64,000 bases of DNA from Nissolia schottii (lineage: Eukaryota > Streptophyta > Magnoliopsida > Fabales > Fabaceae). The DNA lies in the NCBI GenBank assembly GCA_003254905.1, contig QANU01014009.1, positions 551,263 to 615,262 of the forward strand, written 5' to 3'. The notes under the pieces are model-generated. The model had not been told where the DNA came from, searched no databases, and saw only the letters and a list, made by a program, of their open reading frames with translations. The position numbers and the translations under genes are program-made. Positions 23,783 to 34,785 of this stretch are shown here, piece by piece (within the stretch, counting starts at the first letter, position 1; each line of letters begins with the position of its first letter).

Positions 23783-25335
23783 TGTGGTACATCCACCGGA
23801 ACTGAAGAATATAATTTTAGTTATCAATGAATTAAGACTTTACAAGTTAATTATGTGATTGTGTGTATTAATTTGGTACATTATGAGATACATTACCAAC
23901 TCGTATCTTATCTATCATTAGATGAGATCTTAATAAGATTTATACTCCAATAAAATCTCATTTAATAATAAATAACGTATGAGTCAACACAATGTTCTAC
24001 ACTAAACAAAGAGACATCATTTTTCTTATCCATATATCAATAATGATCCACCACCCACGTAGCTCGGCATCTACTGATATGCATATCCCCCATGTAAATC
24101 ACTCATTTTTGACAAGGCAACTAAGTTTTGCACATTCAGTTATAATATCTAATTAAGAATATATATTTTTTCCTCCCAAGCATAACTAGCTATATAAATA
24201 TTCTCCCAACTAGTACCATATTAAGAAGAAGAACCCTGACTCATTTTTGTCAGATTGAAAATGTTTAGGACTAAACCATGCCATTATCCTCTAATTAGGA
24301 AAGAAAGATGAGTTCTCTAGTCTGTAGATGAAAGCATGGCTTTGCAGAACAAAATATGAGAATGGATCATTTTTCCATCTCACGAAGGAACAGATATACC
24401 AATAAGCAAATGCAAACATGTGCATGCATCCACCTACCAAATCAAGATCCATCTAAGGATATCGGGTTAAAAAAATGAGATAGTATCTTTGGGATAACCC
24501 TAAATTACTACTAGCATAGTTTCTAATACATTAAGATGAGGACATGTCATGTATTAACAAACTGTCAATAATAGATAAATTCCTTTAGCAAACAGCTGGC
24601 CACATTAAGCTTAAATAATAATAAGAAGTAAAAAAAAAAAAAAGATAATGTTGTTGGGACTTGGTAACACGAAGGAGGGTAGAATCCAACCAAAACTCCA
24701 ATCCACCTCAGAGTTGCCGGGTAGATGTTCCCATTGCTAAGCACTCCATGCTTTGTCTGGATTACAGCAGTTGCCCCTCTTTTCATGCTCTCTCAAACCC
24801 CCCTTTCCCACTTTTCTAATAAACACCCCCACTTTCCCGTTTTCTCACGCCACCCAGTTTTAAGTTACTGCATTGGTAACACAAGTAAGTCCCCCTTTTA
24901 TTTATTTGACTAAACTTTTAAATTTAATTTTTGGTATTAGTCAAATTCGTTATTTTAGTTATAAAAAATATCAAATTTATTTGATTAAATTAATCATTAA
25001 ATCAGTTTATTTTAAAGATATAATTTAATCATCTTAACAAAATTTTAAAAACAAATTTAATATTTTCTATAATTTAAAAGTGAACTTCAGTCACAAGAAA
25101 ATATCAAAGTACCCCCTTATTTTATTGCATTTGCATTAAGAAAATCCCACCCCACGTTCGTTCATTCCCCCCAACCCATCCCATACCCTTCATTGAAAAC
25201 TACAACCCTCAGAAGGCTGCAAATCCCTCAGTTTTCGAGCCTCCCCCACACGTTCACTTCCTTTTTACTCCATTCATTCACTATTTCAATTCAACCTTGT
25301 GTAGTGGCCTTCCTTTGTTGTATAATAATACTAGT
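23783..25335. other. Intergenic upstream of the DVL gene
   Basis: AT-rich, including a MITE-like stretch at about 23870-24010 and a poly-A run near 24630. No gene supported; the last few hundred bases, increasingly pyrimidine-rich, are probably DVL promoter. Confidence 0.4.
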
Positions 25336-25344
25336 ACTATATAT
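25336..25344 (+). promoter_or_regulatory. Candidate TATA box for the DVL gene
   Basis: actatatattt lies about 195 bases upstream of the DVL start codon. A start of transcription about 30 bases downstream would give a leader of roughly 165 bases containing one short upstream frame (25459-25509). Confidence 0.35.
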
Positions 25345-25458
25345 TTGCCCTCTGCTCCACTTACCCCCCTCAAGCTCTGTTCCGAGCTTTTTTTGGGGTT
25401 CCCCTTTGATCTTGAAGCTCACTCACATCACAACCACATTTACCAACCAATTCAATTC

Positions 25459-25509
25459 ATGCCCCCCCCCCCACCGACCAAAAAAAAGAAGAAAAACTTG
25501 CTAAGCTAA
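25459..25509 (+). CDS. Upstream ORF in DVL leader (16 codons)
   Basis: ATG followed by a run of C then A-rich DNA: reads MPPPPPTKKKKKNLLS and stops 27 bases before the DVL start codon. It would lie in the leader if transcription starts near 25370. It could dampen translation of the peptide gene, but the homopolymer coding makes this speculative. Confidence 0.25.
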   Translation: MPPPPPTKKKKKNLLS

Positions 25510-25536
25510 GCTATTACCAACCATAAATCAGAGGCA

Positions 25537-25728
25537 ATGGCTGAGGCCCAAGGGCAACAAGAGTGCATGCAAGGAGCTGGTAAGGTGGCTGCAGGTGGAA
25601 AGAGAAGAAAGGGATATGCAATCAGCAACAAGTGCGCCTCTTTGGTTAAGGAGCAGCGTGCTCGTCTCTACATCCTGCGCCGTTGTGCTACCATGCTCCT
25701 CTGTTGGTATATTCAAGGAGATGACTGA
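25537..25728 (+). CDS. DVL/ROTUNDIFOLIA-like (RTFL) small polypeptide
   Basis: A 63-residue intronless gene of the plant-specific DEVIL/ROTUNDIFOLIA family. These peptides act at the plasma membrane and limit cell proliferation along organ axes; overexpression in Arabidopsis gives short, broad organs. The diagnostic C-terminal RTF domain is complete: [19 protein letters not shown] (about residues 31-49) followed by [13 protein letters not shown]. The N-terminal 30 residues are variable, Gln/Gly-rich and then basic (KRRKGY). The start is set by the ATG in agaggcaATGG with no nearer alternative, and the length is within the family range. A microsatellite follows the stop codon. The single-exon structure and expected membrane peripheral location fit the family. 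Identity is secure; which of the many DVL paralogues it corresponds to cannot be told. Confidence 0.95.
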   Translation: MAEAQGQQECMQGAGKVAAGGKRRKGYAISNKCASLVKEQRARLYILRRCATMLLCWYIQGDD

Positions 25729-25772
25729 AATGAATACCCCCTCTTCCACCTTCTCTTAATTGCTCCTCCCTC

Positions 25773-25799
25773 TATATATATATATATATATATATATAA
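25773..25799. repeat. (TA)n microsatellite
   Basis: Thirteen TA dinucleotides 45 bases after the DVL stop codon, probably in its 3' untranslated region. Confidence 0.9.
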
Positions 25800-27137
25800 G
25801 TTGTCAACTGTATAAGCTTTTTTTTTCTTTTCCTCCCAGAATTAGAGGTCACATGTTTGTTTGAAGAGTAAAGAGTAATGGAAGGGTAACAATCAATTAA
25901 TATAACTTTCGGACAATCATGCTTTAAAAAGGCGTAGAATCCAACGTGAATTCTACAACTTTAAAAGTGTAATTGTTTTAAAGTTGTCCTAAATGATTGT
26001 TATCTATAATTTCTTTTGTTGGAAGGCAGCTCGATCCAAGGAATAAGGCTGGTTGTTGGGTTGGGTGGATTCTATGGGCTTCACTGTACCTTACTCTCCT
26101 TCCCAGTTTTTTGTTTTCCCTCTTTTTGACCCATTTGGGGATAAACCCAATGGGTTTTTGTTGGGACAGGAGAGTTTTGTGGACACCCCTCAGTGCTGCT
26201 GCTTTTTCCACAATTTGGACATCAACACTATCTATATATGGAGCTGGCAAACACTGGAATCAACTACTTCTCTACCCACTCTTTTACAAGGCCTCAACAC
26301 TGTAATCTACTACAAGAAATAATATTATGAGGACTCAATTTACCTTTGGATGGCCACACTCGCATAATAACATGGCTCGATCTGCTACTTGTGCAAGAAA
26401 GATCCGTTTTCTCTTGTACTCCCTCCTTCATAATAAGGCCTCTTCGGCATTACAGCTTTAGAATTAGGGCTTGCTCTTGGTCCCTATATATTCAAAATCA
26501 AGGGAAGCTTAAGTGTTGTATGTTAATGTCGCAGACAAGTAAGTTGTAAACTTTTTAATCAATATTATTAATGAAGTTGCTTGCTTCTTAATGTGGAAAT
26601 TATTTGTTATAGCTTAGCGTTCATATGTTTGTTGCGGGGAAACTCAGAGTTCATAGTACAACTTATTGCTGCTACTGCCCTGCGGTTTCATAGGCTGGAA
26701 AATTTGATTTGCTGGAATTTCACTTTGACATATGCAAAATAATAAAAGAGTGGTGCTATTCGGCTATCCAAAAAACATTTTTGATAATAAAATATGAAAC
26801 AAGAAGAAAAGGCTTTAATAATTAAAAATAGAATGACGAAAATGTTGATGATTTGACAACATAATTATCTGGAGGGATCATGGAAATGTTTGACCAAAGA
26901 TTGATTTGACAACACAAATGTAATGGCATGATGAGCTAGCTAGTCCAAAATTTCATGATATTGCCCGGCCATCCATAAGCAGGGCCTACACACATACACA
27001 CACATATAACCGGACCAAGCATGAGCTAGTAGCTAGTGTGGTGGCTGCTAACGTAATAGGTCAATTTGCAGATTTCAGCCAAATTATTCTTATGTAGTAT
27101 ATTAGTCTTGATTTAACCACCATCGTCGATTCTTATA
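25800..27137. other. Region downstream of DVL
   Basis: Contains moderately GC-balanced DNA to about 26560 with overlapping open frames (for example 26053-26322) lacking domain character; this could be the DVL 3' untranslated region or a non-coding transcript. The remainder is AT-rich. No gene supported. Confidence 0.35.
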
Positions 27138-27238
27138 CTCACCCGCCATAATCAGGTGCGCGACCTGGGTCGATTCGGGTTGACTCGGATTAGTCAGGAC
27201 TATGTCTTAGATACTGGACAGACAACCTTAAAAAAAAA
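27138..27238 (+). mobile_element. 5'-truncated SINE copy
   Basis: From ctcacccgccat to gatactggacagacaacctt followed by a run of nine A. The body matches the minus-strand SINE at 49336-49522 over about 90 bases, including gtgcgcgacc(t/c)gggtcga, cggattagtca and the 3' end tactggacagacaacct. The tRNA-like head is not recognisable. Confidence 0.75.
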
Positions 27239-27793
27239 GTATCCGCACCAATGGTTCAAAGCCCGCACAAAAACACTAATTTTACCGTAAGACATTATGA
27301 GGCGAAATGAATTAATGTACCTGACCACGGCAAAAAATAGTTTCATGTCATTGATCCACTGATTCAAAATCGATCCTTCCCCCCGAAAGTTTCCACCAAA
27401 GCAACAACCGATAAATTTAACCTTCCATGACTAGCTCTAAATACTAAATCAACAAGTTTTACGTTAATCCCATCACCCCATTATTGAATGGCACTGTATA
27501 TCACAACGATATATATTGAAAGATCTCCCCATTTTAACATATAACTCAACCATTATACGTGAATGTTATGTTATGAATTTAAGATGAAAATGAGATATTT
27601 AAAGGTTGTACCCTCTAATAAAATGGATTTGATTCCTCTAAAATGAAAATCTTATTTTAAAAATAAAATAAAGGATATTATCTTCTGATCAATTAGGCTC
27701 ATCAGCACCCAAGATTTTCTATAGCTTGCTATTGAACAAGAATGCAAGCTAACATGCAAACACGTGACCATACCAAGTGTTTTAATTGTATAT
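27239..27793. other. Intergenic, AT-rich
   Basis: No gene or element could be supported. Confidence 0.4.
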
Positions 27794-28500
27794 ATGAGTA
27801 AAATATAATCCCCTCCTATAAGAAATTCTTAAATTATATTTTTCGTTCCTCCATTTTAAAAGTCTCCGCTCTCTCGTAACAAATGAAAATAAGCTATACA
27901 CTTTAAATCTTATTCATATTTTTTGACTGAGATACCCTCTACAAGTAGTTATACATATCAAAACTTTTTTAACAAATTAAAAACTATGATTGATAATAAC
28001 ATTATTAAAAATATTGATACATGATTATGATAATTATATAAAATTATTCTATTAAAAATAAATTATTAATTAATTATTTAAAATTTATGATAATTTTAAA
28101 AGAAAAAATTAAATAATTTTCAGCAATTGATTTTAAAATAATAACATGTATAAAAATATATATTAATATTTTTAATTAAATCAATCATTAAGAAAATACT
28201 AAATATTTTATTTTAAAATTATCATAATTTTTCATTAATAACTTATTTTATTAATAGAATAATTTTTACATAATTATCATAAATATTTTTATGTTATCAT
28301 TAATCAAATTATTTTATTTTGTTAAAAATATTTTAATCTGTGCAACTATTTGTGAGGGTTATTTTGGTAAAAAATATAAAAAATATTAACTTTTAGGTTA
28401 CGTTTATTTTTAAGGGGAGAGAAGTATATGTTTTTAAAATGGAGGGGAGAAAAGTATAATTTAAGCATTTCTTAGGGAAGGGATTGCATTTTACTTTCAT
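27794..28500. mobile_element. Foldback element with about 340-bp inverted arms
   Basis: The whole 707-base stretch is an imperfect palindrome centred near 28147. The left arm starts atgagtaaaatataatcccc; the reverse complement of the right end is atgaaagtaaaatgcaatcc. Matching blocks continue inward: taagaaat(t/g)cttaaattata, cctccattttaaaa, the pair acaagtagtt/acaaatagtt and taacaaa(t)taaaa. No open frame. It fits a foldback or MULE-related MITE; no target duplication is clear. Confidence 0.8.
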
Positions 28501-30979
28501 CATTTAAAAAATAAAATAAAATAAAGGAAGAAGTATCTCAAAAGGGATATTTATTTTTGAAAAAAAAAAAGACTTTTGCTAACGGTATACAGCTATTTAA
28601 ATTATTTAATTTAATTTTAATGTTACAATTCCAATCTTCATTTGTTTTATTTCTTGAGTGGATTAATTCTTCTTGATTGTTTAAAAAATGCTTTTTAAAT
28701 AAATTGAATGTTGATGACTGATGTGTTCAGGGTTCTAGTCATGAATCCCACTTAGCTAATGTTTTTCCAATCGAGTGGTTGGATTCCATTGATGACGCGC
28801 TTTCTCTGAACTGAAGAACTGAAGTGCATACATATATGATCCAATTCCAATATCATATAAGCTTGCGTGCTCAAATTTATCACCCGATGTCGCAAGATGA
28901 AGCTTCCTTTCTCCGCTCTTCGTTTTCTTCGTGGGTCCGGTATATTCCTTTTTCTTCGTTACACTTAACACAGAATGTGTATGATGCATTGTTCAATTTC
29001 TTGCATACTGTGTGATGCGATTTTTCATTTCAAATCCCATGCCCATTAACTGTTTGTCTTTATGCCCCCCACAATGCAACTGTTTGATGGGCTGCACTTC
29101 CTGCTTCGTACTCATACGTCATAAGAATTGAATATATTTGTTATTGTGATGAGATATATAACCTAGATAACTTTTATAAGATCATTAAAACTCTCTTTCT
29201 TTGAGTAGGGCCTAACTTAAACTCAAAAGTTAGCTCAAGAGGGATGGATGATTTATTTATAAAATTTATCTAGACCTTATCTTTGAGTAAATGTGGGACT
29301 AGACATCTTCCAATGGATCCATTAATGATCTTGGGATAGGCTCTATGATATTATTATTATACACTCTGTATGTAGAGTCAATATACGTGATCATGGACGT
29401 GTTTCACTCATGCTGTGTCTCCAATAAACTTCCGCCCCACGTTACCCTGTTCATTCACGCCCTCCATATTCTCATAATTATACCCATAAAGTAAATAAAT
29501 CTGTGGATGTTGTTTTGTTCTGCCATCGGCCGTTCATCTCTTCAGTGATTTTGTGTGCTTCCTTTTATTGTTGTTTGGAATTAGATTTTGCTTATGACGT
29601 AATCATAAGATGCAAAATCAGCAGGTTCAATGGTACATGGGCTCTGAAGATTTATGTCATGTGTTGGGTTGCTTATATTAGAGTAATGAAATGTATTTTC
29701 ATTCCCCTCTTATTTAACCATTAGTTAGTTGTGGTAGTGTAGATGTGTTAGTTATTTTTCAGTTATGACAGAAAACTGTTTCTGTTATGCTACTGCTGTT
29801 GTTTCTGTTTCTGTTACAAACAGCTTGAGTTCATGTGTATGTATGGTTTGCTTGTGAACCAAGTAATGCAACTTTCATTCATTCAATCACTTGCTCGAGT
29901 CTTAATAGCTTCACTACAAATAATTCTCTCTATCAGAAGACCTAGTGATGGTTTTTCCTTTTAAAACATTGAATGAAGTCCTTGCTAGTTTTGGGGAAAG
30001 GTTTCTTTAGAGTGAGGATCTCACTTTAGAGAAGAAAGCAAGGGTTTACGCCCTATAGATCAATAAAGTAAGTTTTATGTATGGGTCCCATTTTATTGAT
30101 CTAAGGTTGTAAATTCCTAGTTTTGACCAAATTACGCACACTTATGCACGCATGAAACCTATACCATAGACATGACATGTCTTATTGCAGAAACAATCCG
30201 GGAACTTGAGGGCAGGGTGTGCACAAACGTCATTTATCTTTAATGTTCAATTTTTATTACTGATTTGTGGCATTCATTTAGTAACAAAAGCATACCATTT
30301 TGAATGTGACATTTGCTTTAACTTGAGATGTCATGTTCTAGTGTATACTCAAGCTAGTTAAAGCATGCAAAGTCATGTTTCTGTTGTACAACAGATATAC
30401 AGCATGAACTTTGTTACGTTTATGCCAGTTAACATTCATTTCAATTACTCTTGACATGTATAGTGTCTGCAACATAATTTGTGGAAAAGAATCAGACAAA
30501 TGGTCTTGTAGTCGATGGCTTGAAATATAAATGTTAAGCTGCCATTTTTTTGTTATGAACCTAAAACTATTGACTATCCGTTTTCTGCCAGACAAAAGGG
30601 ACCTGCAAAATAGTAAAGTGAATTATAATAATATAGCAATATAGCACATCAACATTAAGATTGATAAGGAAAATAAGAACTGGCATGACAACGGCCTTTG
30701 GGGTTTAGGATGCTGTGTTAATTGGAAAGAGCTACGAGAAGCTGTTTCATTTGAAGATATAATTTCTGCATAACAATGATACTTGTTCCTAGAATAGAAA
30801 GTTCTTATGTATAATATGGAGGATCACATAATATAATTCCTAATTTATTGCCAGGAACAAACTCTTAAATGGAGTCATAATTTACAGTGGTAAAAATGAT
30901 TCTGTATTTATAGACATACCATTTTTTGCACAAGTATACATATCTATTGTCAAGATTTGTTGAGGAGAACCATTTCTCT
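28501..30979. other. Intergenic, possible Copia LTR remnant
   Basis: No gene supported. At about 29715-29910 the sequence (ttagttagttgtggtagtg ... aacagcttgagttcatgtg ... gaaccaagtaatgcaacttt) resembles, from memory, the 3' half of legume Copia LTRs; boundaries were not found. The last part is the 3' flank of the receptor kinase gene. Confidence 0.35.
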
Positions 30980-33900
30980 CTAGTCTTTATTCCTTTGTTG
31001 GTTGGCTGATCCTACATTCTTCAGCCATTCAACAACTTCTGTGATGCTTGGTCTCTTGAAAGGATTCTGGTTGACACACATGCAGGCCACATCAAGTACC
31101 TGTAACATCTCGTCTTCAAAGCCCTTCCCTTTCAGAAGAGAATCAAATACTTGATCTTGTTTTCCTTCGCTTGTCATCTGTTGAACCCAGCCAACCAACT
31201 CCCTCGACATTTTTGGCTTGCATACATCAACAGGCCTCCTCCCCGTGAGCAGCTCAAGCATGACAACCCCAAAGCTATAGACATCTCCTCTCAGAGTCGC
31301 AACCCATGCTTGTCCATACTCTGGGGGAATGTAACCTAATGTACCTACAAGTTCAGTTGTGACATGAGTATGATAAGGCAGAATCAACCGGGACAACCCA
31401 AAATCAGCAACATGTGCCTCAAACTTTTCATCAAGGAGTATATTGCTGCACTTTATATCGCGATGTACTATGTGTGGTTCGCATATTTGATGCATGTAAG
31501 CCAGTCCACAACTTGCACCTCGTGCAATCTTCAGCCTAGTAGGCCAATCAAGTTGAGATGGACCATCATCCTTCTCATGCAACCAGTAATCCAGACTTCC
31601 ATTTTCCATATAATTATATATGAGAAGCCGAAGACCCTCATGCACACAATAGCCTCGCAATGCAACCAGATTCTCATGTTGTGCTGTTGACAAAGCCTCT
31701 ACCTCTGCTTTAAATTCCCTTTCCATAAGACCCAAATCTCCTGAAAGTTTCTTGATGGCTAGAGTAGTTCCATCTGGTAACGTAGCTTTATAAACCAAAC
31801 CAAAACCCCCACATCCTATTATATTTGCCTGACTGAAATTTTCTGTAGCTTTTAATATTTCAAATATGGTAAGATCCTTGATTTCATTTGTTTTATTAAG
31901 GAACAAAACCACTTGGCTAGCCTCCTTGTCAACCTCATGATGAACCCCACTGTTGGAGTTGAAAGAAACCGATTCTAGTTCAATTTTGCCAGGGTCGCCT
32001 CCTGGATTGATCCTCCTTTTGAATAGGATCCACACTATCAACACTGAAATGAAGGAAACAACGCCAAAACAGGCTGCAATAACAAATCCGAGCATTAGTT
32101 TTCTGTTTGAGCCGTGACCACCTGCAGTACTACCTTGTTGAGGATGACAAATGCGATGAATAGCTGCACCACACAACAGTGGGTTTCCTTCAAAGCTGGA
32201 TGAGGGGAATGTATCGAACTGACCACCTGTTGGTATCTGTCCTTGAAGGTCATTGTATGCTACACTGAAATCAGACAAGAAATGTAGCTTTTTCAGTGAA
32301 TCAGGAATTTCACCAGATAGTCGGTTTTCTGAGAGGTAGAGTTTCTCCAAGTTTGTCAAATTAGAAATTTGAACTGGGATTTTGCCAGAGAATTTGTTAT
32401 GACTCAGGTCCAGTTGATGAAGGACTTTCAGTTGGCCAATCTCTATGGGGATAATGCCACTGAGGCTATTGTTTCTCAGATATATTGCTGGTGGAAGGTT
32501 GGAAAGCTGATTATATTGCATCTGGGAAACATTGTTGGCATTAACAAAGACAGGTAACTCCAAGTAAGTCCTTTCTACTTTATCATTTACCTGTTGCGAT
32601 GTTAGTGCTGGAAGCATTGTGAGCTCTGTAGGAAAGATGCCTGTGAGGTGGTTAAAAGACAAGTCTATGTAAAATAGTTGAGGAAGTTTGCCCAACCAAA
32701 TAGGAATTGATCCGCTAATTTGATTATAGGACAAATCCATGGCCTCGAGCTTCTTCAGATTAAAAAGCCATGTTGGTATCTGACCTGTGAAATTGCAACC
32801 ACCTAAGGCTAGGACTTGAATCTTTTGGAATCCATCTGCGCCTATTGTGTTTGGATCATTTGGCATCCTTTCACCGAAAAAATTGTTGGAGAGCATAAGG
32901 GTACTAAGGTTCTTGAGCCCCGTGAGTATGCTGAGAGCCCCAGTGACATTGCTCAAGTTGTTGGTAGAAACTGATAGGAAGGCCAGAGTCTCAAGTCCAA
33001 GTATGCCAGGTGAGATCTGTCCCTCGAGCTTGTTAGATGCAAACCTAACTGCTTTAAGTGATTTGCATGCATAAAGGGTTGGCGGTAAAACACCGGTGAA
33101 GTTATTATTGCCTAGGTCAAGTGTATCGAGTCTGAGGAGTCCGGAGAAATTGAATGCTGAGAGATTTCCCCCCAAGGAGTTGACCCTCAAATTTAACATG
33201 ACAAGATTGACACAGTTATCCAGAGACGAGGGTAGAGTACCAGTTAGATTGTTGACGTGAAGGAGTAACCGTTCCAATCTGGTGAGCTTACCGATATCCG
33301 GGGGAATGGGGCCTGTAAAATTGTTGGAGTAGAGCTCCAAAACTGTTAGGTTGGTAAGACCAACAATTCCATCACCAATGGTTCCAGAGAGATTATTGAG
33401 GGGCAAGGAGATTTCTGTGAGAGCAACAGCATCAAAAATATCACTAGGAAGAGGCCCGGATAGAAGATTGAAGCCAGCTCTAAACTTCTCCAGCTTGGAA
33501 CATGCTCCTAGTCCAGGCCGAATCTGACCGACAAATTTATTGAAGGAATAATCGAGGAATCTGAGAAAGGAGGGTTTGCTTGCGTTGCTGCAAAAGAGAG
33601 AACTGGGAATTTCACCTGTGAAGCTATTGTTACTGACATTAAAAGACAAGAAGCTCCCTCCAGTTGCTGCAGCTGCCAGGTGCTCAAGGACAGAAGATGG
33701 GAGCGTACCACTGAACAAATTACTAGATAAATCCAGCTCCCGGATGGTCCTGGTTGCAGTAGTGCTGCCACTGTTCTTGGCGAAAACCGGTGGCAATTCA
33801 CCGGAGAGGCGATTGTAGCTCAAATCAAGAATCTGCAGGTGATTAAGAAGTGAGAAAAAGTTGCTTGGGAGATTACCAGATAACCGATTATGGGAGAGAT

Positions 33901-34183
33901 TAAGGTGTGTGAGAGCAGTGAGGTTTGTGACAGATGGGGAGATGAATCCAATAAGACCTCTTGATGGTAGCAATAGATGGATGACTCTGAGATCCCCATC
34001 ACCACCACAGAGAATCCCTTCCCAATGGCAGCAATCAGCAGAAGCAGACCAGTTGAGAGGAGGATGAGTGGATATGCTCCTGGAGAAGCCCAAGAGCGAG
34101 TCTTTATCTAGTTGGTTACAAGAGGAGGCGGCTTGATCAACGAACCAAGACAGAACAAGTAACGGTATTAAGGCATGGACCAT
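30980..34183 (-). CDS. PSY1R: LRR receptor kinase, PSY1R-like (tyrosine-sulfated glycopeptide receptor)
   Basis: Cell-surface receptor kinase of the PSKR/PSY1R branch; PSY1R relatives perceive sulfated growth peptides of the PSY family. Intronless, 1067 residues from the start chosen. A signal peptide (VHALIPLLVLSWFV) is followed by the LRR N-cap (CCHWEGILC), about twenty LRRs with many N-glycosylation sites, an island interrupting the last repeats (QVNDKVERTYLELPVFV), a membrane span near 696-722 and a kinase domain: GCGGFG (from 790), Lys811, HRD 907-909, DFG 927-929, GTLGYIPPEY. All catalytic residues are present (RD kinase). The frame stays open upstream to 34636; an alternative ATG at 34267 adds 28 residues whose Arg run comes from a CTT microsatellite, so I prefer 34183. 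The Arabidopsis protein is of similar length. Intact. Ligand is inferred from family. Confidence 0.93.
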   Translation of the reverse strand: MVHALIPLLVLSWFVDQAASSCNQLDKDSLLGFSRSISTHPPLNWSASADCCHWEGILCGGDGDLRVIHLLLPSRGLIGFISPSVTNLTALTHLNLSHNRLSGNLPSNFFSLLNHLQILDLSYNRLSGELPPVFAKNSGSTTATRTIRELDLSSNLFSGTLPSSVLEHLAAAATGGSFLSFNVSNNSFTGEIPSSLFCSNASKPSFLRFLDYSFNKFVGQIRPGLGACSKLEKFRAGFNLLSGPLPSDIFDAVALTEISLPLNNLSGTIGDGIVGLTNLTVLELYSNNFTGPIPPDIGKLTRLERLLLHVNNLTGTLPSSLDNCVNLVMLNLRVNSLGGNLSAFNFSGLLRLDTLDLGNNNFTGVLPPTLYACKSLKAVRFASNKLEGQISPGILGLETLAFLSVSTNNLSNVTGALSILTGLKNLSTLMLSNNFFGERMPNDPNTIGADGFQKIQVLALGGCNFTGQIPTWLFNLKKLEAMDLSYNQISGSIPIWLGKLPQLFYIDLSFNHLTGIFPTELTMLPALTSQQVNDKVERTYLELPVFVNANNVSQMQYNQLSNLPPAIYLRNNSLSGIIPIEIGQLKVLHQLDLSHNKFSGKIPVQISNLTNLEKLYLSENRLSGEIPDSLKKLHFLSDFSVAYNDLQGQIPTGGQFDTFPSSSFEGNPLLCGAAIHRICHPQQGSTAGGHGSNRKLMLGFVIAACFGVVSFISVLIVWILFKRRINPGGDPGKIELESVSFNSNSGVHHEVDKEASQVVLFLNKTNEIKDLTIFEILKATENFSQANIIGCGGFGLVYKATLPDGTTLAIKKLSGDLGLMEREFKAEVEALSTAQHENLVALRGYCVHEGLRLLIYNYMENGSLDYWLHEKDDGPSQLDWPTRLKIARGASCGLAYMHQICEPHIVHRDIKCSNILLDEKFEAHVADFGLSRLILPYHTHVTTELVGTLGYIPPEYGQAWVATLRGDVYSFGVVMLELLTGRRPVDVCKPKMSRELVGWVQQMTSEGKQDQVFDSLLKGKGFEDEMLQVLDVACMCVNQNPFKRPSITEVVEWLKNVGSANQQRNKD

Positions 34184-34222
34184 GAAATTGGAAAAGGGTG
34201 CTCTTGATGTTGATTGGGTTGG

Positions 34223-34247
34223 TCTTCTTCTTCTTCTTCTTCTTCTT
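34223..34247. repeat. (CTT)n microsatellite in receptor-kinase leader
   Basis: Eight CTT units on the plus strand, AAG/AGA on the gene's strand. In the open frame it encodes eight arginines upstream of the signal peptide; more likely it is part of the 5' leader. Confidence 0.85.
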
Positions 34248-34550
34248 GGTCTCTGTCCCTCTGTCATCAGAACATATAGGTATATCCAGGAGGAAAAAGT
34301 GGATTCTTCGGGATCCTTGTTCACCAGAGAGCACACAGCACTAATATAGGGAGCTAGGAAGAAGGAAAAGGGGGAAATATTGGTGTCGTAAGTCATGAAC
34401 AAATCAGGTTTGACGAGTTTGGGGTTGCACAGCAATAGCAGCGACCATCCATTGACCCTGTCCTGTCCCTGCAAAATGAAATGAAGATATGGAGTACTAT
34501 AGGAAGAGATGGCAAAGAGAGAAGCAGTGGGTGGTGATGTTGACAACTTC

Positions 34551-34560
34551 CATATATAAA
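34551..34560 (-). promoter_or_regulatory. Candidate TATA box for the PSY1R-like gene
   Basis: Minus-strand tttatatatg about 370 bases upstream of the preferred start codon. A transcription start about 30 bases downstream excludes the farthest upstream ATG at 34636. A pyrimidine-rich stretch ending ttttgcag near 34469 could be the acceptor of a leader intron. Confidence 0.45.
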
Positions 34561-34744
34561 GCAAAATATTAGTCGTAAGACTCGTGTATGTGTCGACACC
34601 CAACAATTCAAAAGGATGAGATTTCATCGTGCTCACAATTTTATTTTATTTTTGTATGGTAAGTTTTATGTTTATGTGAGAGTAAGTGGTTGGATTTACA
34701 CTTCATTGAGTTATAAAAAAAATATTATTTTTATATATAAAAAG

Positions 34745-34747
<3 letters not shown>

Positions 34748-34782
<35 letters not shown>
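34748..34782. repeat. (TA)n microsatellite
   Basis: About 17 TA units upstream of the receptor-kinase gene, within AT-rich MITE-like DNA that continues to about 34930. Confidence 0.9.

Positions 34783-34785
<3 letters not shown>

Noticed and set aside
28141-28170. Candidate microRNA precursor in the foldback centre
   Set aside because: The hairpin is far too long and AT-rich for a conserved plant precursor; no known mature sequence seen.
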